DNA of 64,000 nt, from positions 62,001 through 126,000 of the forward strand of contig CAMDWJ010000003.1 in NCBI GenBank assembly GCA_945877815.1, written 5' to 3'. How positions within the stretch are numbered: the first letter of the stretch is position 1; every line of letters begins with the position of its first letter. The stretch comes from Caenispirillum bisanense (GTDB lineage Bacteria > Pseudomonadota > Alphaproteobacteria > Rhodospirillales > UBA2165). Made by a program: the position numbers and the translations under genes. Shown here piece by piece: positions 25,366 through 34,085 of the stretch. The notes beneath the pieces were generated by a model. That model had not been told where the DNA came from. It was given only the letters and a program-made list of their open reading frames with translations, and did no database searches.

Positions 25366-25992
25366 TCATCTGTCGGCATTTGACGGCGGCCACGCGGCAG
25401 CGTCATCGCTGCCGGCCGCCCCCAACTCGGTTTCGTCCAGGGTTTCGCCATGGACGTCGGCTTTAGCGTCGTCCATGGCCGGATGCGCGCTCAGAAACTC
25501 CGCGTCTTCGTCGTCCTGGATATAGGCGATGCCCTCCTCATCGAGCCGGTCGTCCGCGTAGCGGAAATTCTCCGGGAACAGGTGCTGATTGAAGACGCGG
25601 AAGATGGCCCGGTCGATCATCTCCTGGATACGCTCCACCGAGGTGCCCTCGGGACGCGGCTGGATGGTGGAACCGCCGGGCAGAACGCCGGCGATGCGCG
25701 CCTGCAATTCGACCGTCTGAAGCACCCGTTCATGGCGCCCCGCGCGCAAATTGGCGCGATAGACGGGGTCGAGCTTGGCCAGCAGGGCGGCGACCGCATC
25801 GTCTCGCCGCGCGCCGAGATCGGCGCCCAATTCGGTGAGCCGTTCGACGATGTCGGGGCGTTGCAACAGCCGAAAAGCCTGTTGGCGCGCATTGAGGAGG
25901 CTGTAGCCCGCCGCCCGCGCCGCCTCGGCCCCGCTGGGCGCGACGGCATAAGCCCGGCAGAAAGCTTCGTGCTGGGGTTTGAGGGGTTCCAT
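25366..25992 (-). CDS. Terminase-small-subunit-like protein (orphan)
   Basis: 208 residues. The N-terminus LKPQHEAFCRAYAVAPSG, AEAARAAGYS and ARQQAFRLLQRPDIVERL is the Terminase_2 helical DNA-binding module found in phage packaging small subunits. The C-terminus (from about 145) is acidic and low in homology (DDEDAEFLSAHPAMDD). No large terminase, portal or capsid gene is nearby, so it is an orphan or a domesticated/stranded fragment. The start at 25992 gives AAGG at a proper distance; an ATG 9 bp earlier leaves no room for it. Confidence 0.7.
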   Translation of the reverse strand: MEPLKPQHEAFCRAYAVAPSGAEAARAAGYSLLNARQQAFRLLQRPDIVERLTELGADLGARRDDAVAALLAKLDPVYRANLRAGRHERVLQTVELQARIAGVLPGGSTIQPRPEGTSVERIQEMIDRAIFRVFNQHLFPENFRYADDRLDEEGIAYIQDDEDAEFLSAHPAMDDAKADVHGETLDETELGAAGSDDAAAWPPSNADR

Positions 25993-26008
25993 TGGGATCA
26001 TCCTTAAA

Positions 26009-26034
26009 ATAATATAAAAATGGAATTATATTAT
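26009..26034. promoter_or_regulatory. AT-rich palindrome upstream of the terminase-like gene
   Basis: Inverted repeat ATAATATAA (26009-26017) / TTATATTAT (26026-26034), 8-bp centre, starting 17 bp upstream of the chosen start codon in an otherwise GC-rich region. It could be a promoter and operator for the terminase-like gene; it is among the most AT-rich sequence of the window. Confidence 0.4.
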
Positions 26035-26113
26035 AATATGAGGGCGAAAGTCAAGGAAAATGGCGCCCGCCCCCCATGAGGGTGTCCGCGTCCCGGGACT
26101 TAATAAAGGACTC

Positions 26114-26252
26114 GTCATGCCCGTACTTCTTACGGCCATCCACGGACGAAAGCGCAATAGCGCGAAAAGGCCGTAGGAGCGCGGATACGCGGTTTTGCCC
26201 TGCATGATCCGATCGCCGATTCGTGGATGGCCGTAACAAGTACGGCCATGAC
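26114..26252. repeat. Palindromic element with 31-bp inverted repeats
   Basis: Left arm 26114-26144 and right arm 26222-26252 are inverted copies with 29 of 31 positions matching; each arm contains the semi-palindrome GGCCGTA...TACGGCC. The 77-bp centre has no ORF. The arms read GTCATG-CCGTACTT-TTACGGCCATCCACG, a form of the GTCATGCCC...GGGCATCCA repeats of alphaproteobacteria. With the AT-rich palindrome this is all that is seen in the gene-free stretch 25993-26385. A second copy of the repeat type is at 52087-52119. Confidence 0.75.
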
Positions 26253-26385
26253 AAACCTTTTTTTAGAATTCGAGGAAGACTTTGTGCCGGTTCGAAACAT
26301 TTTAAACCGGACAGTCGTGCGACAAGTGTGGCGATGACGGCATTTCGGCATCGCCCCGCCGCCATTGATCCACTAAGACTCCCTC

Positions 26386-27351
26386 ATGGATGAAATCGTT
26401 GTCGAGAATCTGAGCAAGACCTTCGCGGGCGGAGTGACCGCCGTGGACGGGCTCTCCTTCTCCGTCGCGCGCGGCGAGGTGTTCGGCCTGCTGGGCCCGA
26501 ACGGCGCCGGCAAAAGCACGACGGTGCGTATTCTCGCCACACTCACCCAACCTACCGGCGGGCGCGCGAGCGTCGCCAGCCACGATGTCGCCGCCGATCC
26601 GGCGCGGGTGCGCTCGCGCCTCGGCTATATCGCACAAGCCTCAGGCGTCGATCGCTGGGCCACGGGCCACGAAAACCTGACGCTGCAAGCGCAGTTGCAG
26701 CGCGTCTCGCCCGCCCTCGTCGGGGCCCGCGTGCGCGCGCTGCTCGATCGCGTGAGTTTGAGCGAAGCGGCACCCCGCCTGGTCAACACCTATTCGGGCG
26801 GCATGAAACGCCGGCTCGATATCGCCATGGGCCTGGTGCACGAACCCTCCGTACTTTTCCTCGACGAGCCGACCACAGGACTCGATCCCGAAACGCGGCG
26901 CGCCTTGTGGGACGATCTCGCGCGCCTGCGGGCCGAACGCGGGCTGACCGTTTTGCTGACCACGCATTATCTGGAGGAAGCCGATCAGTTGTGTGACCGC
27001 ATCGCCATCGTCGATCGGGGGCGCGTGGTTGCGACCGGAACGCCGTCCGATCTTAAGACCGGCATCGGCGGCGATATCGTCACACTTGAGCTTGCCGCCG
27101 CGCAGCCTTATGCGGCGGCAACGTTACGCGCCCTCGATGGCGTCACCGAAGTGAACGGCGAAGGCGCCAAGCTCACGCTGCGCGTCGCCGATGGAGCACA
27201 TATGTTGCCCGTCGCCATTTCCGCATTGGCGCAATCGGGCATTTCGGTGCGCACCGCATCGGCGAGCCGCCCGTCGCTCGACGACGTTTATCTGCATCAC
27301 ACCGGCCATCGTTTCGATTCCACCGACGTCGCGCACCGGGCCGCGCGATGA
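26386..27351 (+). CDS. ABC-2 exporter ATP-binding protein (DrrA-like)
   Basis: 321 residues. Walker A GPNGAGKST, signature YSGGMKRRLDIAMGL, Walker B LFLDEPTTGLDP and the switch His in TTHYLEEADQL place it with daunorubicin-resistance-type and other ABC-2 exporter ATPases. A C-terminal domain of about 90 residues follows. The last codon overlaps the start of the membrane partner (ATGA). Exports an unknown lipophilic compound or polymer precursor. Confidence 0.93.
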   Translation: MDEIVVENLSKTFAGGVTAVDGLSFSVARGEVFGLLGPNGAGKSTTVRILATLTQPTGGRASVASHDVAADPARVRSRLGYIAQASGVDRWATGHENLTLQAQLQRVSPALVGARVRALLDRVSLSEAAPRLVNTYSGGMKRRLDIAMGLVHEPSVLFLDEPTTGLDPETRRALWDDLARLRAERGLTVLLTTHYLEEADQLCDRIAIVDRGRVVATGTPSDLKTGIGGDIVTLELAAAQPYAAATLRALDGVTEVNGEGAKLTLRVADGAHMLPVAISALAQSGISVRTASASRPSLDDVYLHHTGHRFDSTDVAHRAAR

Positions 27352-28121
27352 AACATTTCATCGCAGATACGCTGCATCTGCTGCTGCGCCATATCCGCGC
27401 GACCTTGCGCCTGCCGATTTGGATCGCGGTGTCGCTGGTCCAGCCGGTCATCTGGCTCACCCTGTTCGGGCAATTGTTCGGGCGCGTCGCCGATCTGCCG
27501 GGTTTCGGCGGCGGCTCCTACATCGCGTTCCTCACACCCGGCGTCGTCGCCATGACCGCCTTGTTCGGCTCGGCCTGGTCGGGCATCGGCATCGTCGAGG
27601 ATATCAATAACGGCGTGATGGATCGATTGCTCGCCACCCCCGTTCATCGCGGCGCGCTGATCGCCGCGCGCGTCCTGCACGCGGCGCTGACCGTCGCCAT
27701 CCAGACCGTGATCGTGCTGGCATTGGGCATCGCGCTCGGCTCCGGTCTACCCGGCGGTGCGCTTGGCTTCGTCGCCGTGCTGCTGCCGGCCGTTTTGATT
27801 GCGGCCGGATTTTCAGCTTTGTCCAATGGTGTGGCGCTGCTGACCCGGCGCGAGGAAACGCTGATCGCGGTGATCAATTTCTTCGGCATGCCGCTGACGT
27901 TCCTCTCGGCCTCCTTCATGTCGCGCGATCTGATGCCGGGCTGGATGCAGGTGCTGTCGATGGGCAATCCGGTCAATTGGGCGGTGGTCGCGGCGCGCGA
28001 GGCCATGCTCGGGCGCGACTGGACGAGCGTATGGTTCAATTCCGCCCTGCTCGCGGGCTTCACATTGGCGGCCTGCATTCTGGCGACGCTGGCCTTCCGG
28101 GGGTATCGGCGCGCGGGGTGA
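27348..28121 (+). CDS. ABC-2 exporter permease (DrrB-like)
   Basis: 257 residues with six predicted membrane helices and the ABC-2 signature SLVQPVIWLTLFGQLFG, GGGSYIAFLTPGVVAMTALFG and a characteristic GMPLTFLSASFMSRDLMPGWMQ. Four-base overlap with the ATPase gene shows coupling. It forms the homodimeric export channel; the cargo is not deducible. Confidence 0.93.
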   Translation: MKHFIADTLHLLLRHIRATLRLPIWIAVSLVQPVIWLTLFGQLFGRVADLPGFGGGSYIAFLTPGVVAMTALFGSAWSGIGIVEDINNGVMDRLLATPVHRGALIAARVLHAALTVAIQTVIVLALGIALGSGLPGGALGFVAVLLPAVLIAAGFSALSNGVALLTRREETLIAVINFFGMPLTFLSASFMSRDLMPGWMQVLSMGNPVNWAVVAAREAMLGRDWTSVWFNSALLAGFTLAACILATLAFRGYRRAG

Positions 28122-28128
28122 AGTTTTA

Positions 28129-28195
28129 CCCCCACCGCAACCCTCCCCCCTCAATGGGGAGGGAGTTTTTTGGAGAAGGGGGAGAGGGTGGAGAA
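28129..28195. repeat. GC-rich palindromic repeat (CCCTCCCCC...GGGGAGGG)
   Basis: Imperfect palindrome AACCCTCCCCCCTCAATGGGG (first 20 only) followed by GAGGGAGTTTTTTGGAGAAG. Nearly the same unit lies at 30163-30210, and related ones at 52553-52581 and 52634-52661. It is a dispersed repeat of GC-rich alphaproteobacteria and may act as a bidirectional terminator between the permease and the convergent hydrolase. Confidence 0.6.
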
Positions 28196-28197
28196 AT

Positions 28198-28902
28198 TTA
28201 CCGATCTGAAACCTTAGGGCCAGCCGTCCGCGCGTCGATCCGCGCGATCAGAGCCTCCACCAGCGAGATTGTACGCTCGACAGCCAACACGTTCCCCTTC
28301 TCGTTCAGGTGCCACGCCGTCGCATTCTTATCCACGGGCCCCGTTGGCGATGGGTTCGGCTTAATCTTTTCCGAATGCAGGGCCAGATCGTCGGTAAGTC
28401 CATCCTGAAGATGTCGATAGAATAACGCGCCGGCTTCCTCGGCCATCACCCGCCCATAACAACAACCCTCGTTGTTCAGATTCCCGATCCCGAAGAGCAG
28501 CACCTCGATCCCGCGTGCCCGCAATCGTTTCACGATTGTCGTCAAGTTCGCCGTCCAGGTCTCCCTCGATATTTTGAAGACAGCCGAATCGTTCGCGCCG
28601 ACACCGACGAGCGCGATGTCCGTCCCCGCCGGCACATGGCGGTCGAGCCGATCCAACACGCCTTGCGTGGTATCGCCGCGCCGCCCGGCGTTGGTTACGC
28701 TCACCTTGTGCCCGCGCTCGCGCAGCGCGCGCTCCAATTGCGCCGGATACATATCGCTCTTCGAAATGTGCGGCACATCGAGATTGCTGTCCCCGATCGC
28801 CACGATCTTGACCTCGGCCCGCGCCGCCGCCGCACAGGCGAGGATCGCGCCGGCCAGCGCCAGCCGCACCATGAAGCGGCCCAACGAAATACCCTCAAGC
28901 AT
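28198..28902 (-). CDS. Secreted SGNH/GDSL-family hydrolase
   Basis: 234 residues with a signal peptide (FMVRLALAGAILACAAAARA), block I IGDSN, block III GVGANDS and a C-terminal WHLNEKGN. The family hydrolyses esters, thioesters or acetyl groups. The DxxH of block V is incomplete: the position three before His is Thr (TAWH), so the usual catalytic Asp is missing or supplied elsewhere. GAGGGGGC precedes the ATG at 28902; the track frame upstream is not needed. Periplasmic or exported. Confidence 0.8.
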   Translation of the reverse strand: MLEGISLGRFMVRLALAGAILACAAAARAEVKIVAIGDSNLDVPHISKSDMYPAQLERALRERGHKVSVTNAGRRGDTTQGVLDRLDRHVPAGTDIALVGVGANDSAVFKISRETWTANLTTIVKRLRARGIEVLLFGIGNLNNEGCCYGRVMAEEAGALFYRHLQDGLTDDLALHSEKIKPNPSPTGPVDKNATAWHLNEKGNVLAVERTISLVEALIARIDARTAGPKVSDR

Positions 28903-29149
28903 CGTGCCCCCTCGGCTCAACCGCGTAAGGGTGCGAAAATTCGCACCCCGATGTGGACCCCGGCCCCGCACCGTGCGGAACGAATGTTAGTCCAAGGCCG
29001 TGTTTGGCTACAGCGCAATTGTCGCGACGGGCGAGGAATTCCCCTCGCCCGTCGCGCGCCGGATCAAGATTGTCCGGGGCGACTTTATGCTACACTTTTG
29101 ACGGAAACCGAGATTCGATACCGCTCGACATCGACCGCAGGGGGACAGC

Positions 29150-30103
29150 ATGCGCGTTCGAATCTTCGCCTTCCTCGCGGCAGCGGCCGCGGGACTCGTC
29201 GGATCGCCGGCCCTGGCCGTCGATCAGATTGAACCCACGCCCGAGCAAAAGACGCGCTGCGAGCGGGCGCTGAATGAATCGGGCAAACGCTTCTGTCTCG
29301 CCGGCTATAGCGTGCGCGGGCTCGACTTTCCCGTGACCGCTCAGGACGTCGTGCCGAACAGCGTACGGGCCATGGCCATCTACAAACCGCCCGGTTCGGG
29401 ACCGTTTCCCGCAATCATTTTGTTGCACACCTGCGCGACGCTCGACCTCAACGACCAACTCGCCTATTGGGCCCGCGCCGCGCTCGCAAACGGGTATGTT
29501 GCTTTCGTCCTCGATCAATTTACGCAGCGCGGAATTCACGGCAACGAAGGGGGGTGTGGGGCGGCCTGGCCAGGCTGGCGTAACAGAGATGCGGGTAGGG
29601 CCCGCGATGCCTTCGATGCCCTCGCCCATCTCGGCCGCTTCGACTTTGTCGACACCAAACGCATCGCGGCGATGGGTTTCTCGGAAGGAGCGCGAGCCGC
29701 CTATTATCTATCGTGTCGCGGGGTCGGCAATTTATTTGCGACCGGCGGCCGATTTGCCGCGGTCGTTGCACTTTATGGGCAGTGCTACGTTGCAGCCTCG
29801 GGGCTCAACCGTATCGCTTCGGACATCGCGACGCCGTTGCTGGCGCTTCTCGGCGAGGTCGACGTCGACGGCGATCCCAAGCACTGCGTGCCGCGTTTGC
29901 AGGCGGCCAAGGATAGCGGCGCACCGGTCGAGTGGACCGTCTTCCCAAAGACCGGCCACGTCTGGGATCAGCCGAGCCGAATTCCGGGCAAGCGAATGTC
30001 CTGGCACGAACCGCCCTACACCGTTCTGTTCGAATACAATCGCGGCGTGACCGAGCAGTCGCGCGACCTCGCCTTCGCGTTCCTGCAACGCGTCGCGAAA
30101 TGA
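29150..30103 (+). CDS. Secreted dienelactone-hydrolase-family protein
   Basis: 317 residues: signal peptide (IFAFLAAAAAGLVGSPALA) and an alpha/beta-hydrolase with HTCATL oxyanion region, Ser nucleophile in GFSEGA, an acid in LLGEVDVDGD and His in KTGHVWD, so the triad can be traced. Unlike true dienelactone hydrolases the nucleophile is Ser rather than Cys, and the protein is exported, which makes esterase-type activity likely. Four Cys could form disulphides. GGGGGACAGC precedes the ATG. Confidence 0.85.
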   Translation: MRVRIFAFLAAAAAGLVGSPALAVDQIEPTPEQKTRCERALNESGKRFCLAGYSVRGLDFPVTAQDVVPNSVRAMAIYKPPGSGPFPAIILLHTCATLDLNDQLAYWARAALANGYVAFVLDQFTQRGIHGNEGGCGAAWPGWRNRDAGRARDAFDALAHLGRFDFVDTKRIAAMGFSEGARAAYYLSCRGVGNLFATGGRFAAVVALYGQCYVAASGLNRIASDIATPLLALLGEVDVDGDPKHCVPRLQAAKDSGAPVEWTVFPKTGHVWDQPSRIPGKRMSWHEPPYTVLFEYNRGVTEQSRDLAFAFLQRVAK

Positions 30104-30107
30104 CGCC

Positions 30108-30300
30108 GCGCGGGGTGAAGCGATCAGCATTCACCCCCACCCTTAAGCATTCACCCCCACCCCAACCCTCCCCCATCAAGGGGGAGGGAGGTTTTTGGAG
30201 ATTTTTTGAGAAGTGCGTTCCCTCCCCCCTTGAGGGGGAGGGACAGGGGGGGGGGGGCGCGGCGCGAGCGGCTGAAATGGCGACTTCCGTGCCCCACCCC
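30108..30300. repeat. GC-rich repeat cluster with G12 tract
   Basis: Holds two direct copies of GCATTCACCCCCACCC (30127-30142 and 30147-30162), a CCCTCCCCCATCAAGGGGGAG-type palindrome, a second CCCTCCCCCCTTGAGGGGGAG-type palindrome and a run of 12 G at about 30246-30257. Similar units lie near 28.1 kb and 52.6 kb. No gene is seen between 30104 and 30399. Confidence 0.6.
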
Positions 30301-30399
30301 CCAACCCGCCGCTTTCCTTAGGCACCCATCTTTTCTATGGTAGCGGCAACGCCCACGCATGGGGCGAATTCAAACACCAATGGGAGGGCCAAGGCCCAG

Positions 30400-31269
30400 A
30401 TGGACGAGATGAGATACGAGACGCCGACCTCGGTGAACGCGGCCGTCAAACTGCTGGCCGGCGAAAAAGGTCTGGCCAAGGTCCTGGCGGGCGGAACCGA
30501 CCTGCTGGTCCAGATGCGGGGCGAAACGGTCGTGCCCAACCTGATCGTCGATATCAAGAAGATCGCCGACATGAAGGCGATCAAGAAGGAAAAGGGCGGA
30601 TTTCGCGTCGGCGCAGCCGTCAGCGGCGCCGAATTGGGCGAACATCCGGAACTGTCCAAGATGTGGCCGGGTGTCGTCGAAGCCACCGAATTGATCGGCT
30701 CCACCCAGGTGCAGGGCCGCGCCACCATGACCGGCAATCTTTGCAATGCCAGCCCGGGTGCCGACAGCGTGCCGGCCCTGATCGCGGCCGGGGCGCTCGC
30801 CGCCATCGCGGGGCCCAACGGCAAGCGCGAAGTGCCGGTCGAACAGATCCCGGTCTCGCCCGGCAAGACCTCGCTCGCCAAGGGCGAATTCGTTACCTCT
30901 CTCTTCCTGCCCAAACGCCCCAAGAAATCGGGCGATGCCTATCTGCGCTTCATTCCGCGCACGGAGATGGACATCGCAGTGGTCGGCTGCGGCATTTCGC
31001 TGACGCTCGACAAAGCGGGCACGGTACTTGCCGCGCGCGTCGCCTTGGGCGCGGTCGCACCCACGGCACTTCTGGTCGATGCAGCTGCCAACGCGATCAT
31101 CGGAACGAAGCTCGAAGATGCAGCGCTCGATGCATTGGCCGCCGCCTGCTCGGCCGCCTGCCGTCCGATCGACGACAAGCGCGGCACCAAGGAGTTCCGC
31201 ATCCAGATTGCCGGCGTGCTGGCGCGCCGCGTCGCCCTGATCGCGCGCGCCAGAGCCTTGAAGAAATAG
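30400..31269 (+). CDS. FAD-binding subunit of CoxMSL-type molybdenum hydroxylase
   Basis: 289 residues. FAD-binding motifs AGGTDLL (residues about 30-36) and the second loop TMTGNLCNASPGADSVPAL are those of the medium subunit of CO dehydrogenase-like enzymes and 4-hydroxybenzoyl-CoA reductases; a C-terminal CO_deh_flav_C domain follows. It is first of an M-S-L operon (28 and 11 bp gaps). It passes electrons to a quinone or NAD partner. No Tat signal, so cytoplasmic. An ATG nine bases downstream is also possible as start. Confidence 0.92.
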   Translation: MDEMRYETPTSVNAAVKLLAGEKGLAKVLAGGTDLLVQMRGETVVPNLIVDIKKIADMKAIKKEKGGFRVGAAVSGAELGEHPELSKMWPGVVEATELIGSTQVQGRATMTGNLCNASPGADSVPALIAAGALAAIAGPNGKREVPVEQIPVSPGKTSLAKGEFVTSLFLPKRPKKSGDAYLRFIPRTEMDIAVVGCGISLTLDKAGTVLAARVALGAVAPTALLVDAAANAIIGTKLEDAALDALAAACSAACRPIDDKRGTKEFRIQIAGVLARRVALIARARALKK

Positions 31270-31297
31270 GCCATGAAGAAAAAGTGAGGATCGCCTA

Positions 31298-31771
31298 ATG
31301 TCACGACATCACATCAGCACGACGATCAACGGCGATTCCGCCGAGTTCCTGTGCGATACCGACGAATCGCTGCTCGATTGCATCCGCAACGAGCTGCATA
31401 TGACCGGCACCAAGGAAGGCTGCGGCACCGGCGATTGCGGCGCCTGCTCCGTGCTCCTCGACGGCCGACTGGTCTGCTCGTGTCTCGTGCTCGGCGTCGA
31501 AGCGGCCGGCAAGAAGATCGATACCATCGAGGGCATGGCCCAAGGCGACAAGCTGCATCCGCTGCAGCGCAATTTCCTGGAACATGCGGCGCTGCAATGC
31601 GGCATCTGCACGCCCGGCTTCTTAATCGCGGCGCGCGCACTCCTCGAAAAAAATCCCAATCCGACGGAGACGGAAGTGCGCTTCTGGCTCGCCGGAAATC
31701 TGTGCCGCTGCACGGGTTATGATAAGATCGTCCGTGCCGTCATGGCCACGGCTGCTGAACTTCGCGGTTAA
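31298..31771 (+). CDS. (2Fe-2S) subunit of CoxMSL-type hydroxylase
   Basis: 157 residues with GCGTGDCGAC, SC, then CGICTPGF and CRCTGYDKI, the canonical two-cluster CoxS/XdhC pattern (TPG and TGY variants differ from the two IorA-like proteins of this window). GAGGATC precedes the ATG. It lies between the FAD and molybdopterin subunits and links them electronically. Confidence 0.95.
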   Translation: MSRHHISTTINGDSAEFLCDTDESLLDCIRNELHMTGTKEGCGTGDCGACSVLLDGRLVCSCLVLGVEAAGKKIDTIEGMAQGDKLHPLQRNFLEHAALQCGICTPGFLIAARALLEKNPNPTETEVRFWLAGNLCRCTGYDKIVRAVMATAAELRG

Positions 31772-31782
31772 GGAGACACCTC

Positions 31783-34071
31783 ATGCCTGATGACATCAAG
31801 CTGGATAAGGAACTCAAGGTCGTCGGCCATCGCAATGTGCGTCCCGACGGCATGGACAAGGTGACCGGGCGCGCGAAATACGGCGCCGATCTGATCCTGC
31901 CCGGCATGCTGTACGGCCGTGTTCTGCGCAGCCCGCATGCCCATGCCAAGATCAAATCGATCGATACCTCGGCCGCCGAGGCGCTGCCCGGCGTCAAAGC
32001 CGTCGTCACCGGCAAGGATTTTCCCGACCAGCCGAAATCCAAGCCGCCCTATGGCCCGATGATCCAGGATGCGTGGGATGCCACGCGCAACATCATCGCG
32101 CGCGAGAAGGTCTTCTACGACGGCCATTGCGTCGCCGCCGTCGCCGCCACCAGCGATTCCATCGCCAAGCAGGCGCTCAAGCTGATCAAGGTGGATTACC
32201 AGATTCTGCCGCATGTCATCGACCCGATTGAGGCGATGCAGCCCGATGCACCCATCCTGCACGAAGACCAGTTCACGCTCGGCGTCGAGGGTGCGACCAA
32301 GCCGTCCAACGTCTTCCGCATCATGAAGGCGGCTAAGGGCGATGTGGACAAAGGCTTCGCCGAGGCCGACCTGATTATCGAGCGCGACTTCAAGACCAAG
32401 GCCGTGCACCAGGGCTATATCGAGCCCCACGCCTGCGTCGGCAATGCGTCGGAAGACGGCAATGTCGAGGTCTGGACCTCGACGCAGGGCCATTTCGTCT
32501 CGCGCAACCAGCTGGCCAATCTGCTCGGCCTGCCGGTCGGCAAGATCCGCCTGACCTCGTCGGAGATTGGCGGCGGCTTCGGCGGCAAGATCCCGATGTA
32601 TGGCGAGCCGCTCGCGGTACGCCTGTCGCAGAAAGCCAATCGTCCGGTGAAGATCGTCATGACGCGCGACGAAACCTTCCGCTCGACCGGCCCGACCTCG
32701 GGCTCGCATGTGTGGATGAAGATCGGCGTGAAGAATGACGGACGCATCGTCGCGGCCGACGCGAAGCTCTATTACGAAGCCGGCGCCTTCAAGGGTGCAG
32801 GCATTGCTGCGGCCATCGGCTGCATGTTCTCCGAATACGATCTCGAGAATATTCGCATCGAAGGCTACGACATCGTTTCAAACCGCCCCAAGGTCGCGGC
32901 CTATCGCGCACCTGGCGTGCCGATGGCGGCATTCGCCGTCGAAGGCGTAATCAACCAGATCGCCAAGAAACTGAAAATCGATCCGGTCGACATCCGCCTG
33001 AAGAACGCGGCCAAGCAGGGCACGGTGAATGTCAGCGGCATCAAATACGGTCCGATCGGCTTCATTGAGCTGCTCGAAAAGGTGAAGGCGCATCCGCATT
33101 ACAACACCAAGCTGGAAAAGAACCAGGGCCGCGGTTTCGCCGCCGGCTATTGGATGCATGCGGGCGGCATGAGCTGCGCGTCGGTCAATATCCAGGACGA
33201 CGGCACGGTCACGCTAATCGAAGGCAATCCCGACATCGGCGGATCGCGCGCCTCGATGGCCGCGATGGCCGCCGAGGAATTGGGCATCCCCTTCGAGAAG
33301 GTGCGCCCGATCATCGCCGATACCTCATCGCTCGGCTTCACCTTCCTCACCGCCGGCAGCCGCACGACCTACGCGACGGGCATGGCGGTCGTCGAGGCCA
33401 CGCGCCACGCGATCAAGATCTGCTGCGAACGCGCCGCCGCCGTCTGGGGTGTCACGCCCGAGCAAGTGAAGTGGGAAGACGGCCACGCGAAACCGGCGAG
33501 CGCCAATGTCGGCGATTTCGCGCCGCTCTCGCTGTCCGAACTCGCCAAGAAAGCGCCGATGATGGGCGGGCCCATCGCCGGCCACTCCGAGATCAACGCG
33601 ACCGGCCAGGGCCCCGCCATCGGCGGGCATCTCGTCGATGTCGAGGTCGATCCCGAGACCGGCTTCGTGAAGCTCTTGCGCTTCACCGTGTTCCAGGACG
33701 TCGGCCGCGCGATTTCCCCCGATTATGTCGAGGGCCAGTTGCAGGGCGGCGCGATCCAGGGCCTCGGCTGGGCGCTGAACGAGGAATATATCTATAACGA
33801 CAAGGGTCAGCTCGTGAATGCGGGCTTCCTCGATTACCGCATGCCGGTCGCCTCCGACGTGCCGATGATCGGGACCGTGCTCATCGAGGAGCCGAACCCC
33901 AATCACCCGTACGGTGTGCGCGGCGTCGGCGAAACCCCGATCGTGCCGCCGCAAGCGGCCGTCGCCAATGCGGTCGAAAACGCCATCGGCATCCAAATGA
34001 GCGAGTTGCCGATGTCGCCGCCGAAGATCTTGCGCGCGATCGCAGCCGATCGCCTCAAGGCGGCCGAATAA
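31783..34071 (+). CDS. Molybdopterin-binding large subunit (CoxL/HcrA-like)
   Basis: 762 residues, no Tat signal. Features: VTGRAKYGAD, GGGFGGKIPMYGEP (cofactor loop), AYRAPGVPMAAFAVE and the C-terminal GVGETPIVPPQAAVANAV with the catalytic Glu. The active-site loop lacks both AYRCSFR (CO dehydrogenase form I) and AYRGAGR (form II), so CO oxidation is unlikely; 4-hydroxybenzoyl-CoA reductase, nicotinate/aldehyde or similar hydroxylation is more plausible. GGAGACACC precedes the ATG. Followed directly by a MoaD-like gene. Confidence 0.92.
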   Translation: MPDDIKLDKELKVVGHRNVRPDGMDKVTGRAKYGADLILPGMLYGRVLRSPHAHAKIKSIDTSAAEALPGVKAVVTGKDFPDQPKSKPPYGPMIQDAWDATRNIIAREKVFYDGHCVAAVAATSDSIAKQALKLIKVDYQILPHVIDPIEAMQPDAPILHEDQFTLGVEGATKPSNVFRIMKAAKGDVDKGFAEADLIIERDFKTKAVHQGYIEPHACVGNASEDGNVEVWTSTQGHFVSRNQLANLLGLPVGKIRLTSSEIGGGFGGKIPMYGEPLAVRLSQKANRPVKIVMTRDETFRSTGPTSGSHVWMKIGVKNDGRIVAADAKLYYEAGAFKGAGIAAAIGCMFSEYDLENIRIEGYDIVSNRPKVAAYRAPGVPMAAFAVEGVINQIAKKLKIDPVDIRLKNAAKQGTVNVSGIKYGPIGFIELLEKVKAHPHYNTKLEKNQGRGFAAGYWMHAGGMSCASVNIQDDGTVTLIEGNPDIGGSRASMAAMAAEELGIPFEKVRPIIADTSSLGFTFLTAGSRTTYATGMAVVEATRHAIKICCERAAAVWGVTPEQVKWEDGHAKPASANVGDFAPLSLSELAKKAPMMGGPIAGHSEINATGQGPAIGGHLVDVEVDPETGFVKLLRFTVFQDVGRAISPDYVEGQLQGGAIQGLGWALNEEYIYNDKGQLVNAGFLDYRMPVASDVPMIGTVLIEEPNPNHPYGVRGVGETPIVPPQAAVANAVENAIGIQMSELPMSPPKILRAIAADRLKAAE

Positions 34072-34085
34072 AGCGGGCGCAGATT

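Noticed and set aside
30127-30162. Possible CRISPR-like direct repeat GCATTCACCCCCACCC
   Set aside because: Only two copies, 4 bp apart, no spacer pattern and no cas genes; it is part of a GC-rich dispersed repeat.
31783-34071. Carbon monoxide dehydrogenase assignment for the CoxL-like subunit
   Set aside because: Neither the AYxCSFR nor the AYxGAGR active-site signature is visible, so naming it CO dehydrogenase is not justified.
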